Below, one piece after another: positions 8,301 through 17,007 of a stretch of 64,000 bases of DNA. How positions within the stretch are numbered: the stretch's first letter is position 1; every line of letters begins with the position of its first letter. The position numbers and the translations under genes were made by a program. The stretch covers positions 1,011,036 to 1,075,035 of the forward strand of contig CAXAMN010014113.1 in the NCBI GenBank assembly GCA_963970005.1, read 5' to 3'. Origin of the DNA: Durusdinium trenchii. Taxonomy: Eukaryota > Sar > Dinophyceae > Suessiales > Symbiodiniaceae. Below the pieces are notes generated by a model that saw only the letters and a list, made by a program, of their open reading frames with translations, had not been told where the DNA came from and did no database searches.

Positions 8301-9860
8301 ACCCCAGAACAAGCGCAAGAGCTCATTGATGAAGGGCACCAGTGCATTCCATCCAAATGGGTAGATGTAGATAAAGCAGAATACAAGAAGGGGAGAGACC
8401 CTGACTACAAGCCCATGTATAAAAGCAGACTAGTTTCGTGCGGGAACTTTGAAATGACAGAGGGTTTGAGGTCAGATAGTCCAACGGCCGATGTCGAGAT
8501 GCACTGTCTCGTCTGCAGTTGGGCAGCCTGTCATCAGGCCGACATCCATTCAGCTGATATCACCTCGGCGTATTTCCAGGGACGACCATTGGATCGCGTC
8601 CTTCTCATGCGTCAGCCGAGAGGAGGTTTGCCAGGTGTAGAACCCAATGTCCTTTTTCTCGTGAGGGTCCCTGTATACGGAATCACGGACTCAGGAAGAG
8701 GCTTTTGGTTGCGTTTGGATGCCGATGCACGTAAGAGCGGCCTGAAGGCAAGCCAGTTTTTCCCAGGATTGTACTACCTCCCAGGTGAGCAGGAAGGAGA
8801 TGCTTGTGCCCTCATGTGCACTCACGTGGACGACTTGCTCTATAGTTTTCTTCCGGAAGGCGAGGAGGTGATGAAGTCTTTTCTTGCCAAGTTCAGTGTC
8901 GGCAGCTCAGACACTAACAGCTTTCGATATTGTGGAAAGCAGTTCGTGCGAGGAGATGACAAGGTCATCAAAGTCGACACGGCAGATAACACCAGGAAGA
9001 TTCATGGAGCAGACGTTGGGTCTAGGCTAGGCAGTGAGCGTCTTCAGCAAGGAGACATCACGAAGCTCAGATCGATCACCGGATCGCTCGCCTGGATCTC
9101 GAGACAGACCAGGCCTGACCTTGGTTACAGGGTAAGCCGTTTGCAGTCTAGCATTAAAGATGCAACTGTGTCCACGTTGGCAGACGCTAACGCAGTCGTT
9201 GTCCTGGCACACAAAGGTCACGATGTGGCATTGTGTTTTCCTGCGGCTCATCTCCAATGGAGCGAAGTTGGTGTGATCACGGTCACAGATGCCTCCTTCT
9301 CCAACGAGAAGAACTACAAGTCGCAACAGGGCAGGATCCATTTTCTGGGTGATCTCAAGGAGATCAAAGATGACAAGACGACCACTTATAAGGTGATGCC
9401 ATTGTCTTTTGGATCCACGACAATTAAGAGAGTCTGCCGCAGCACTCTCCAGGCCGAAACGTATTCCCTCCAGAACGGACTCGAGACAGGTGACAAGCTG
9501 AGAGGTGTGATTGCGGAGATCAAGGGCAAGATTCGCAGTTTGAAGACATGGGAAGATGATGCCCGTGAATGCATTCCGCATCTGGCGATGACTGATTGCC
9601 GCTCGCTTTCTGACCACCTCAATCAGGAAGTCCTGGCCAAGGTGAGTGACAAGCGCCTTGGTATCGAGTTACAAGGAATCCATGAGAATTTGTGGCAAGA
9701 AGGAAGACCAACATGGATTGCTTTCGAAAATGGAGGAGACAAGTTGATCTGGATCGCCACCAGTACGATGGTGTCGGACTGTCTGACGAAGTCCATGAAG
9801 CCAGATCTGCTACTTCGAGTGCTGAGAGAGTGCCACTACACTGTACAGAAGCAGAAGTAG
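2355..9860 (+). CDS. Copia-A Pol polyprotein (protease, RapZ-C-like domain, integrase, RT, RNase H)
   Basis: The Pol reading frame is about 2500 residues long, and its first clear ATG lies well inside it. Numbering below takes TTG 2541 as residue 1. An ExoX-C/DUF3820-like GKTF...PDYHQW segment lies just before this. The protease-like motif LDEGCN is at about 229, with DEG where D-S/T-G is usual. A RapZ-C-like segment spans about 445-545, with CKSGRHRS at 506-513. An acidic, Arg/Ser- and Pro-rich linker and an unassigned region follow. The integrase zinc finger uses H1346, C1379 and C1382; candidate integrase catalytic residues are D1409, D1472 and E1507. RT motif A is D2006 and motif C is HVDD (2097-2098). 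RNase H acidic residues are D2250, E2306, D2352 and D2413. All core catalytic motifs are present. Expression probably requires a frameshift from Gag followed by self-processing. Confidence 0.9.
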   Translation: MDSSGGKTFWQILHEHPDYHQWAIKNGKSPIASAFVTWVDQHFEYRGASVFRKVGGASSSSSLQPIPKGSSRKKPPYPPKEKCKNCSEFTKQGSTAYTIKKTCLVCGNSTTERREQAPKFAYDDCPHSDTDFRGSSRSVHRVYCKLCCSFLDETPMELQKTRKAASEKVVNAPLDRIPMIERLVEEEPEEGHTPEMLEKILTEFAAQVALAAETEAVTSIKLHELLHQSIEESKGDSFTMVDYTEDDPFAGIGICFHGEEPTQMTDGLVHIFHEARDMYSPDDGNIYVVLDEGCNSTCHSKHWGDVVEAKLKKLGYDFPFSTTTSKNFAGLGEKGTTTEGSRTLPFSLHFDEGDPVHGVLESHQLSKGRSPLLLSLHAQAHLGLVKDLKNGIISINGKRLKVFRCIHTGLMMLAITPQQLVQSLEATMPQKIPKCHRKFRVALTAFNTPMERLDTAERGYQAQTAEGIHRALGNIIGNLKSREFLLVTGGDRFEDRLSEHVGSDIPVKYINAKSLWDPDQDPSLRGHVGRHPAILNGLRRDQRGLDRIFREVDDFVEHHDKGVLDVRCKSGRHRSVGGSMLIHRHLASKGFTCVVIHSHSPEWREMSCGGRCTLCGPLYGDTTATLTPAHTKNVHTPRAVRDDADDHVPWRSGERSTAPPPTREEAIRSTSAKARSLPPKACPPVLSRPSSSSRPPKASDAVASRKSKPMPSAAVTSPVRPVPDFDDDDSHEGDIKLDEQEVGEEVEEVEVEEPEIPAEETSSGSQEILQALKRLTDAVTTLANRNPRSRSPLRRRKSAGTSESNQRPTRSRSPIRPTRSTVKTAPTMPKTPPPPPRPASPRTPDHPPPPNRPPPQLLSKSRYDEDQRPVLEDELWVLLTNDGVPKVDQVDPELLHVLAGAARDWGNRDRTLWLVNRNLPAKDQQWFGVRVDIKIRGGVYTSAVTKAGWMTKWGWIKSVYVRKREPGATWERIQNGAPVADMANVSEPWSDVISFTHRASQGYMALQPRVVLAPRSEIRSFVPPTPPKPRRLRESSRTSGSEDTRTPEGSIISQTVRPESEPQSPTSPASTESASYEPVAHMAWDLDRREQVEINLEDSNETDSEVPPDPNAQPSSSGVLSIPLQIDPNERTTMGKKHRRAVLEGIDRLNHQDALVKSSIGLKDVPVSEPPTLVITSHPRIFQELQAADGVADVFDVGVGAEYLNPEENSKIWYDVLQDYKNIVIAIEYERSTDPLRHGKILGEVESHCDMSGSRFLHIDVATTPRWEEHEFPQIPHINDHDLAFTCNDPRWTELFESWFRGQTMNDVLSWQFVDWLGEWTNDTTLDDEMSIAFVGELQEEVMDDEQQFDAIWDDDDRAQVNPVEDLISEETLVDEVDIPGLPADEAERRRMWRKLPARVRIGVRRLHRQFGHVPKQTMIHLLRAAKVRKEFIDAVRIHRCETCEATSQKKATHKTALPNNYSFNHTVGIDVFEVHDISGDKFQVLNMVCLGTTFQLCEVVRFGAGQPSSAECLKALRKRWFSWCGHPVNIACDRGLHNRGVMKKYMDEHGIQVYHTPLESPENLGRVERHGGIVKSLFRKVCKETGAVGREQVEQVLLEVVATKNNSSRVGGFSPSQWVLGKGPRSDPSPLSEERFAELGAIEARHNPESIFALQHMARQEAQKAFVHLDCSSRVSRALTRNASSLPREYAVGDLVTFRRDNQKGGTTWSPTSRVIGHEGERNLWLLCGNVPVLVANQNVKIATPTKALAHAVLHGEPVFPENVVKEGVQQSFLDARADPSEPGSPIHIESQETEPQFPDAGSLPPVPEDDELDVGIRPDFFDEDQSEGEDALEELSRSASSVSRPFPDTGNEHSRNVRPRVAEPESERGTSLQPSRRESTSAPHAWPNVYDHLNDLPASLREHFDRARQRDGELPEQDREEAHAMWTSFLAQTEDEAEPGKKVLKSIHYESAPPEVQRALQETRQKEWSKFEDFGAVVALTPEQAQELIDEGHQCIPSKWVDVDKAEYKKGRDPDYKPMYKSRLVSCGNFEMTEGLRSDSPTADVEMHCLVCSWAACHQADIHSADITSAYFQGRPLDRVLLMRQPRGGLPGVEPNVLFLVRVPVYGITDSGRGFWLRLDADARKSGLKASQFFPGLYYLPGEQEGDACALMCTHVDDLLYSFLPEGEEVMKSFLAKFSVGSSDTNSFRYCGKQFVRGDDKVIKVDTADNTRKIHGADVGSRLGSERLQQGDITKLRSITGSLAWISRQTRPDLGYRVSRLQSSIKDATVSTLADANAVVVLAHKGHDVALCFPAAHLQWSEVGVITVTDASFSNEKNYKSQQGRIHFLGDLKEIKDDKTTTYKVMPLSFGSTTIKRVCRSTLQAETYSLQNGLETGDKLRGVIAEIKGKIRSLKTWEDDARECIPHLAMTDCRSLSDHLNQEVLAKVSDKRLGIELQGIHENLWQEGRPTWIAFENGGDKLIWIATSTMVSDCLTKSMKPDLLLRVLRECHYTVQKQK

Positions 9861-9932
9861 ATTTCTCCAATGCCTTAGGAAGACACAAGAGTTTCAATGT
9901 ATAGCCGTGTGACACCTGTAGAACAGGTTGAG

Positions 9933-10086
9933 TGTGAATTTGAGGTAGGATCTCATTCTGTTGAGCCAGGTTGTCACACTATGTTGTGTCTGCCGCCGTT
10001 TGGCTCCTAGGGCCCTTGAGCTATACCGTGCTCGCTTTCGCAGTGAAAAGAGCGTGTGGACAGTACGATTCCGGTTGCTACCGACA
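9933..10086 (+). repeat. Copia-A 3' LTR
   Basis: This is the second copy of the 154-bp LTR. I saw no mismatch with 393-546. Pol stops at 9860, 72 bp upstream. A clean polypurine tract before the LTR is not obvious; the preceding bases are mixed. Confidence 0.9.
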
Positions 10087-10091
10087 CAACG
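10087..10091. repeat. Target-site duplication of Copia-A, right copy
   Basis: CAACG is identical to 388-392 and abuts the CA end of the LTR. It fixes the right border of the element. Confidence 0.85.
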
Positions 10092-12162
10092 TTTTACCTC
10101 ATGAGCATTTGCCTCACTCCGCTTGATGTCCCACAAGTCCGGATGCACCCCTGCTAGCTTTCGTCACCTACCCTCGGCCTCAAGTCATTTCGGAGACCTC
10201 CCCATGTCTTCGCGATATTGAAATTTCGGTCTTCATCAGTTTTCTTCCCCTCCACCGAGGTCGAATCCCTTTCTCCACACCACCAGGGGCTCCACAAACC
10301 ATCAACAAATATCAAACATATTCAAGAATCATTTTCCCTGACAAAAAAAAATGTGTTTTCCTTTAAGTTGTCATGGTCATGGTTTTGAGGTCCGCTGGCA
10401 CTTTCTCCTCACCTCGCCCAGGTCGGAGCCTTCCGCCCGGCAGCTCCTGCGAGCCGGTGGCGCCCGACCGGGAGCTACCCCCTGTGGTCTTCAGTGTGGG
10501 CGCGTCCTTCGGAGATGCGACGAAGGAGACTGGGAGAAACCGGCAAATCCTCATGGATTTGACGTGGATGGCGTGGAAGAATCATTTTGAAAGGGGCGCG
10601 CCTGGCCTCCACTTCAGCAGTTGGAGGCAGGGTAGAAATGTGAGACCCGAAAGAAGATGAAAGAAGGACATGACACGTGGGACTTTCGTTGAAGTTCTTT
10701 ACATCTGAAAACATGACAACAGGTAGCAGGAAGTCACCCCCTGCAGGACAAAGGGCGCCCAGTTTTTTTGCTGGGTTTTGCTGGTCTTACCGTTCGTCCT
10801 TGGGTCCTTCACACGATCTCAGACCTCACAACCCCCCCCCCCCCCCCCCCGCGACGGGACACCGCCCCCCAGTGCCGACCTGACCTGACGGGGTGTGTCT
10901 TCTTCACCCGACCCACCAGGACCCGCACTTCCGTGCTGGAGCCGCAAGGCCGAGTCGCGAGTCGCGTTGACGTGGCTCCACGTCGTCGGCGCTACGGTGG
11001 AGCCGGTCGGGTCGGACGACGTGGGGTTGGGAGACGAGGACGCCCAGCGATCGGCTGCGAGATGGGAAAGAGATGGGCATACATGGGCATACCCAGCGAT
11101 CTATAGTTTTTTTACGGGGAGAAGCATACATCCCCATCTTGAGGCATGAGGGAAATGCGAGACCCCCAGTTTATAGATGTTATGGTTTCATTCCCTTATT
11201 CCTGGTGTTTCTCATCATTCAGATCACCTCGGCCTCGGATCACAGAGATTTCGCCGAGACTCAGTGGCGATTGGTCAAAAATACCGCCCTAAGAATCCTT
11301 GGGCTCTCCATGGCAGGGGTCGGACCCGACACCGAAACGCAGGGGTCCGGGCTCGAACCAAACCCTGTCTGTTTGAGGGCCCGGATTCTTAGGGCGGATC
11401 AAAACCTCGTTTCAGTCTGTAGGTGGGGCTAGGTATCGATGAGTGAAGAGCATGAACCACGGCTGGAAGAGCTCTTAGATGTTGCTCTGATGACGATGAG
11501 GATCTCCTGTCTCACAGGTGTGACGGCAGAAGAAACAGATCTAATTAGAAAACTGCAGATGAGAAGAAACAGATCTAGAATCTATATAACTGCAGATGAT
11601 CTGTTTCTTCTCCCTAACAGCAGATCATTGCAGATCTTCCAACTGCAGAGTCTCCCTGCCGCCATCGGAGCGGCCATCGATTCGATCCATCGGTGACGCG
11701 GTGTGGCGCCGGTGGCGCCGGTCACCGCGGTGACGACGCCACAGCCATCAACAATTGAGTGCCCGGATGATCCATGGTGGTGCAGTCCGATAGGACTACA
11801 TGACTGATGGGTGTGGGTGAATGTGGTCATATTTACTTACATGGATCATTTGGAGGGAGGGGATACCATCTTTGCTTTGCACCGAGATACTTACCTATGC
11901 TTCGGGCCTCTCGAGAACATGGAGTGTCTCTGAATTCTGCGTTTCATTGTTTTCTTTCCCAGCGACTCCATGGGACTGGAATATAGGCCCACATTGATCG
12001 ATGGAAAAACCACACGGCTGGTTTGGCAAATATACCATCCACGGAGGGTTTGGAGTTGCGAAAAGAGTTTGTTCTTGGCTTGGCATCGACTAAATGTTTG
12101 CTGCAACGTACTGAATGGAAGTTTTAGGCTGCAGAAAGCAATGATCACTGACCTGCACATAT
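10092..12162. other. Non-coding stretch with a C tract and a hairpin element
   Basis: I see no supportable gene. It contains a C homopolymer at 10832-10850, the inverted-repeat element at 11284-11397, and a cluster of short inverted repeats around 11525-11620 built on GAAGAAACAGATCT. GC-rich palindromes lie near 11703-11735. A reading frame at about 10435-10590 looks mildly coding but lacks decisive borders. Confidence 0.6.
11284..11397. mobile_element. Miniature inverted-repeat element (114 bp)
   Basis: Perfect 15-bp terminal inverted repeats (CCGCCCTAAGAATCC and its complement at 11383-11397) enclose about 84 bp. Pairing continues imperfectly inward for several bases. No ORF lies inside. 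The form suits a MITE or foldback element, but I saw no second copy in the window. Confidence 0.55.
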
Positions 12163-12225
<63 letters not shown>

Positions 12226-12235
12226 NNNNNNNNNN

Positions 12236-12282
<47 letters not shown>
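12163..12282. repeat. ATC/CAT trinucleotide microsatellite with an N gap
   Basis: An uninterrupted trinucleotide array is broken only by ten N bases (12226-12235), so its true length is unknown. It generates artificial poly-His and poly-Met frames on the two strands. Confidence 0.95.
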
Positions 12283-12284
<2 letters not shown>

Positions 12285-13317
12285 CTGTTTCAGGGAATGG
12301 GATTTACATGGATTTACCCAAGGTTGATCTTTGACCCTAGATGGTTGCTTGGCTCCCTTCTCGCCTGTCACAAGAAGCTCTCACTCGCTTGAGTGTTTGG
12401 CCCGTTTACCCTAGCCATATGATTTTTCACCGCAACACACAGATCCCGGCCATGATCCAGTTTACAGCACCGTGTGGCCAAATTCGTGAAAAACTCACCA
12501 CCTTTAGGTACTGTAAGTGGATTACATGCGTTCTAAACGCAACACAAAAGCACGTGCAACAGCTCACAGAGGTATTCCTGTTGCAAGCAATTCCCATGCG
12601 AGACACTGAAAGGTCGAGCTTACTGTAAACGCACTCAAACATGCACGCAACTGTTCAAGAAACATTCACACACCACAAAAGCTGCAAAAGCTTCTCTTCA
12701 CAAAGCTTCCAAACATTGTGTTCCCTTAAACTACATCAGGTACAGGGTGCGGAAAGACACCATTAAAAAGAATGTTCAATTACACATTGACTGGCAAGGG
12801 AAGAATCAGAAGGAAGTGAATCTCAACTTGCTGAAATCAGGCGACTTTCGCCTACTGGTCAAGTTTGTATACGACAAAAGCCATTGTCATACAAGAAACT
12901 GGGAGCCGCCTGGCCACTCTGGCCCATACGTCACGTGCAAATCCAGGAGCAGGATTGAAAGGGGCCAGAAATTCCAACTGCTCATGGATGCTTTTTGAGA
13001 GAGAAATCTGGGTGCAGAGACAGGAGAACTCAGAACGACAGCTGAAGGGGCAAGAGGAGGACACACTCTCCGTGACAGGACAACCCGGTTGTATTGGGTA
13101 GTAGAGCAAGCATCCCTTCTCTGGATGGTTGAAAGTATCGCTTCAGCATCTCCAGAAGAAACCACTGTATTTCTTTGCGGCATTCTATCCCGCAAACAGG
13201 GTCCAGTCTGACCCGGTACAATCTGGTCCAACTCCAAGCCTCATTGAGCAATTGTTTTGTATGATGATGACCAACTCCAGTAAGATGAGGTCTTTGACCT
13301 CACCAGGGTATAGCTGC

Positions 13318-13497
13318 TATAGAAAGTCTTTGCCACGTCGCAGGGTCTCCATTTGCCCGTGGGACCTCACCAGCGCCGCTTGCTGCCGCATGCTTTGCTG
13401 CTTGGACAGCATGGTTCTTATGTTGGCACCAAACGTAGGGCGGTCGTTGTGTTGCCGAAGTCCATATAGGTGCGGCCCAGTGTGCGTCCATTTCAAT
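13318..13497 (-). CDS. Exon-like island of unknown gene (minus strand)
   Basis: The minus-strand frame reads through about 60 codons with protein-like composition (for example RPTFGANIRTMLSKQQ and RSHGQMETLRRGKDF) and ends at a TAG. The same bases read on other frames look less natural. It could be a terminal exon or a decayed gene piece. I do not recognise the family and the 5' boundary is not fixed. Confidence 0.3.
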
Positions 13498-15916
13498 GAG
13501 TCACGAGGTGATGGTTTCGGATATGATTACTTTTCCATCTTCCTTGGGATGATTGAACCCACTGACTCCTATTCTTTAGAGTTGACACCATCAAGCAGAA
13601 CATGGAACGCACGTCGCGGATCTGCAGATCGTGTCGGCCTGTTGTTGAGATTGAGGCCTTGACTTCGATGCCATGCCAAGAATAGGGTCTAGTACGGAGG
13701 CCCCCTTTAACCTGCAACCCAGGCCGGGTAGACTGGTGGCTCTCGAACCCGGTCGGAACCCCGGCGGTTCGGTCGGACCGCCGGCCCTACACTGATACAC
13801 TCAGCATGCGGTTCGTTCTCCTGGCAAGCTAGTTGACCATATAGCTCACCCGTGACGAACGGAAATGAGTTCCAACACTCAGCCCAGCGGTGCCCAGTGC
13901 CAGTTCTGCAGGTAATGAATTCGAATCTTTGTGGGATGTGAGGCGTGCTTATTAGCTCGGCGGCTGGGAAACTAGAGGGAATGATTGCCGGCATCTTGCG
14001 GCCATACAATCCAAAACCACCAAACCACCAAACGATGATGTGAGAGGAGGCGACCATTTGATCGAAAATTCGCTGTTCCATGTGAGCAACCACGTTTTGT
14101 TCACAGACCGCGTGAATGTTGATTCATTCCCTCATTCCCGAGTGATTCCCTCAACTTGCAGCAAGTCTTCGGTTTGGCTGAAGGGTTTGTTGTCCAACCA
14201 TGTTTGATTCCATGTTTGATGCATGGTTTGGTTCCCACATGGTCTGGTTTGTTACGTATAGGGAGGCCGTTCAGAGCTGAATGGGGCGAGTGTCACGCCG
14301 ATCAGTGCCAAGGGGTGTTCAGTAGGAAGTTCAGGATTGGTGTGGAGCAATTCGTAGAGCAGGGTCATGTGCTGCCAATGCAATATGCTGCCGTGACGTG
14401 CACGGCAGCTCTTTTTTCCAGGATCATTTGCAGAGAGAGAGAGTACCTGGACCTAGACTATTCAACATGTCTATAATGTTGGGGAGTATCCCAGCCCGAA
14501 AGGCTGGATTCTTACCATCATGTCCCAAAATATCCCAAATAATCACTTCTGTAATCTGGAACTTCCTTGCGGTTTCCATTTCATCATCCATAGAGTTTAT
14601 CCCCAACAAACATGGAAGAAGTGCATGGTAAAAATAGTGTGCATTGTCCTACTTTCATCACTTAGCTTTTTTGCACCTGATACTTTTTCGCGTGCATCGT
14701 TGAGGGAGTGCAAGCTGCAGAAGGTTGACTCGTGACAAATCACGAGTCCCAAGCTTCAGAACCCTGGCATTCCAGGTCCAACCATGCCGCAAACCGCCCG
14801 AAAACAGCACGACTTGCGTGACAGGTACGGAGATTTGGTCGGTTTGACCCCGGACATGAGACAAATATTGGAAAGGGGAAGCAAATGGTCATGCGCAGGT
14901 TTGTATGTTCTACTGTAGTTATTCGACTTGATGTGACTCGAACAATTCACATGACAGCATGTCGTGTGCTTTTCTCGGGGGATTGGGGGGGGGCAGGGCA
15001 GCACCTTTTTACAATGAACGACGATGAAACCAACGTCGATGTCCCGCGACGTGTCCCGTGAGAGTCCCGTTGATCACTTGAACCACTAGCTTCTTGTTCC
15101 TAGTAGCGTTCTTGCTCCTAGTAGTACGGCCAGGAGCCCCAGTTCGTAGCGTCCTTGCTCCTAGGACTCCTAGTAGCTTGAACCACCCGACGTTGATTGC
15201 TTCTCGACCAAAACTCTGACACCCAAGTTCGCTTTGGACAGCTGAGCTTGGAAGGACCAATGACCGGTTTCACCCACCATCGACCAATTGAGGGTACGAC
15301 GCCCGTCCCCTTTGGTCTCCAGATCCGACGGCTCGAGATTTTTTGTAAGAGCCGTGGGGCGTGGGGTGCGGCTCGGGTGCGGCTCTGCGTTGGAACCCAG
15401 AGCCCCCAGATGATTCATGGTGCCGCAAAGATCGGGTCAAATAAGTTCTAGGTGCATGGATCGTATGACGGCAAGGAGCTCCACCGCTTGGACATGTTCA
15501 CTCTTCGGACGCTGACGCCCACTAGGAGAAGACGTAAACCCCGGAGGTTGATGTGTTGATGGAGGAAATGTGAGCAACCTCCACGAAATGACGAGAAACT
15601 ACTGGAAACCAGCCTCATGCAACCAGCCTCATGCAAGTCCCCCATGGATCGAGGCGTTGCTTCCCCTTTTTTGGAACCAGATGCAAGGGCTCAAAGGGGG
15701 GGAAGGCCCTGATGACTTGGAGAGATGCCACTCCATGCCCACTTCTGCCACCGCGTCGTTGGTTCTGCCACCGCGGCTGTTTCTTTCAGCATTTGGCCGA
15801 GAAGTAGTTGCCGGAGAAGTGCGGGGGCAGTGCTCAGTTCACCTCAACCTCAGGACGGCCACTCCGTGCCATCCGGGCGCATCGGGACGTATTCGTTCAC
15901 TTTGACTATACCGTAT

Positions 15917-15946
15917 TACCCAGACACTCCATGTATGCCATATATG
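15917..15946. mobile_element. Half copy of the ACCCAGACAC-type MITE
   Basis: TACCCAGACACTCCATGTAT and the following bases match the left arm of the complete copies at 16916 and 20968. No matching right arm follows. It is a truncated or one-ended remnant. Confidence 0.5.
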
Positions 15947-16915
15947 AATCCATGAAATGTGCGCAACCAGGATTCGGGTCAAACAGACTTCTTCGCACGA
16001 AAGGTCCAAGTCATAGTAAGCTGGGTATATTTCAATAATTTTGTTTCTCCATGTTCCTTCTATGTTGAGATTCCTTCGCGTTTGGCGATTCGAATCCCTT
16101 TGAGTCACACAGCTCCTCATAGAAGCCACGGAAAAGAAGTCGGAGCAATCCACCAACCCATCAAGCCACCAACCCACGCCGCGCTGTGCCGCTGTGCCAC
16201 CAGTGCCACGCTGTTACGCTGTGTGGCCAGGAACCCATGGCTTTCGACAAACGACGTCAGGGACGTGGCGCTCTCGCGTGATTTGGAAGCAGTTTTTTCG
16301 ACATGGCAGGTGAACAGAATGGGAAGAGGTCACGACCAGAACTTCCAAAGAAAGCGATTAAAGCCGTGAGGATACATGAAGATACCCAATTTATCCCAAT
16401 TTCATCCAATTTCATGATTTGTGAGAGACGTGTACCAAGGGCGTTGGAGCGTATTCTGGTAGTTCATCATCTCCATCGGCTGTGTTTCGCCTCATTGTTA
16501 GGGACCCGGTCAACTCGTCGTGTCCGCTGGCACTGTTGTTATTGGTCTTTCAGGTTTGGAGTCGTACCCCCCCGGTGGTTGTGTGATCAACAAATGGAAC
16601 AGCAAAAAGACTGGTAAACCAATTGGTTGGAATCCTCCTGATGGTCTACACCTGGTGGCGTGTGGGGGTCATTGGCGTCGCTGGTCCCGGTACAAATTAT
16701 ACTTCAAAAGGCAATACAGTGCAGACTTAGTCAACAACTTGGACACCTCATGGTGCACAGCAACACATTTGAGTCAACATCAGTCAACAAAACCGTGCGA
16801 TCAACGGCGTTTCCTCTATTTCCGCGAAGATCTTGGTCATTGAAATTGAATTCAATCTCTCCCACCCGCCGAAAGGTCGCCTCATATCACCTGAATCCTC
16901 CCCAAAATTCACCTC

Positions 16916-17007
16916 ACCCATACACTCCATGTATGCCATATATGCCTACATTGGGGTGGTTTGGGGGGTCAATGTAGGCATATATTCCATACATGGAGTG
17001 TATGGGT
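16916..17007. mobile_element. MITE copy with 38-bp inverted arms
   Basis: The arms 16916-16953 and 16970-17007 are inverted complements with about two mismatches, separated by a 16-bp GGGTGGTTTGGGG-type loop. The ends read ACCCATACAC and the complement. This is the most symmetric copy of a family that recurs at 15917, 20968, 37927, 38446 and 43053. It has no coding capacity. Confidence 0.75.

Larger units (their letters stand above)
393..10086 (+). mobile_element. Copia-A: complete Ty1/Copia-type LTR retrotransposon (9.69 kb)
   Basis: The element runs LTR, primer site, Gag, Pol, LTR. The LTRs are 154 bp, begin TGTGAATT, end CCGACA, and read as identical. They are flanked by a CAACG duplication. 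Pol order is protease, integrase, RT, RNase H, which is diagnostic of Copia. It is long for a Copia element (typically about 5 kb) because Pol carries roughly 1100 residues of extra sequence between protease and integrase, including a RapZ-C-like domain. Identical LTRs and intact frames indicate recent insertion and possible activity. Gag and Pol are in different frames, with a 44-nt overlap. Confidence 0.93.

Noticed and set aside
9027..9617. 196-codon minus-strand frame inside Copia-A pol
   Set aside because: It is the shadow of the RT/RNase H coding strand, where all catalytic motifs are found.
388..10091. Spliced-leader relics at gene starts
   Set aside because: I looked for the dinoflagellate spliced-leader tail (TTTGGCTCAAG) and found no convincing copy in the window, so retroposed mRNA copies cannot be claimed.
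11970..12392. Poly-His (plus) and poly-Met (minus) frames
   Set aside because: They are translations of the ATC/CAT microsatellite that contains an N gap.
16080..16110. tRNA-like B-box (GATTCGAATCC)
   Set aside because: No matching A-box, acceptor stem or cloverleaf could be built around it. The same holds for a similar word near 10258.
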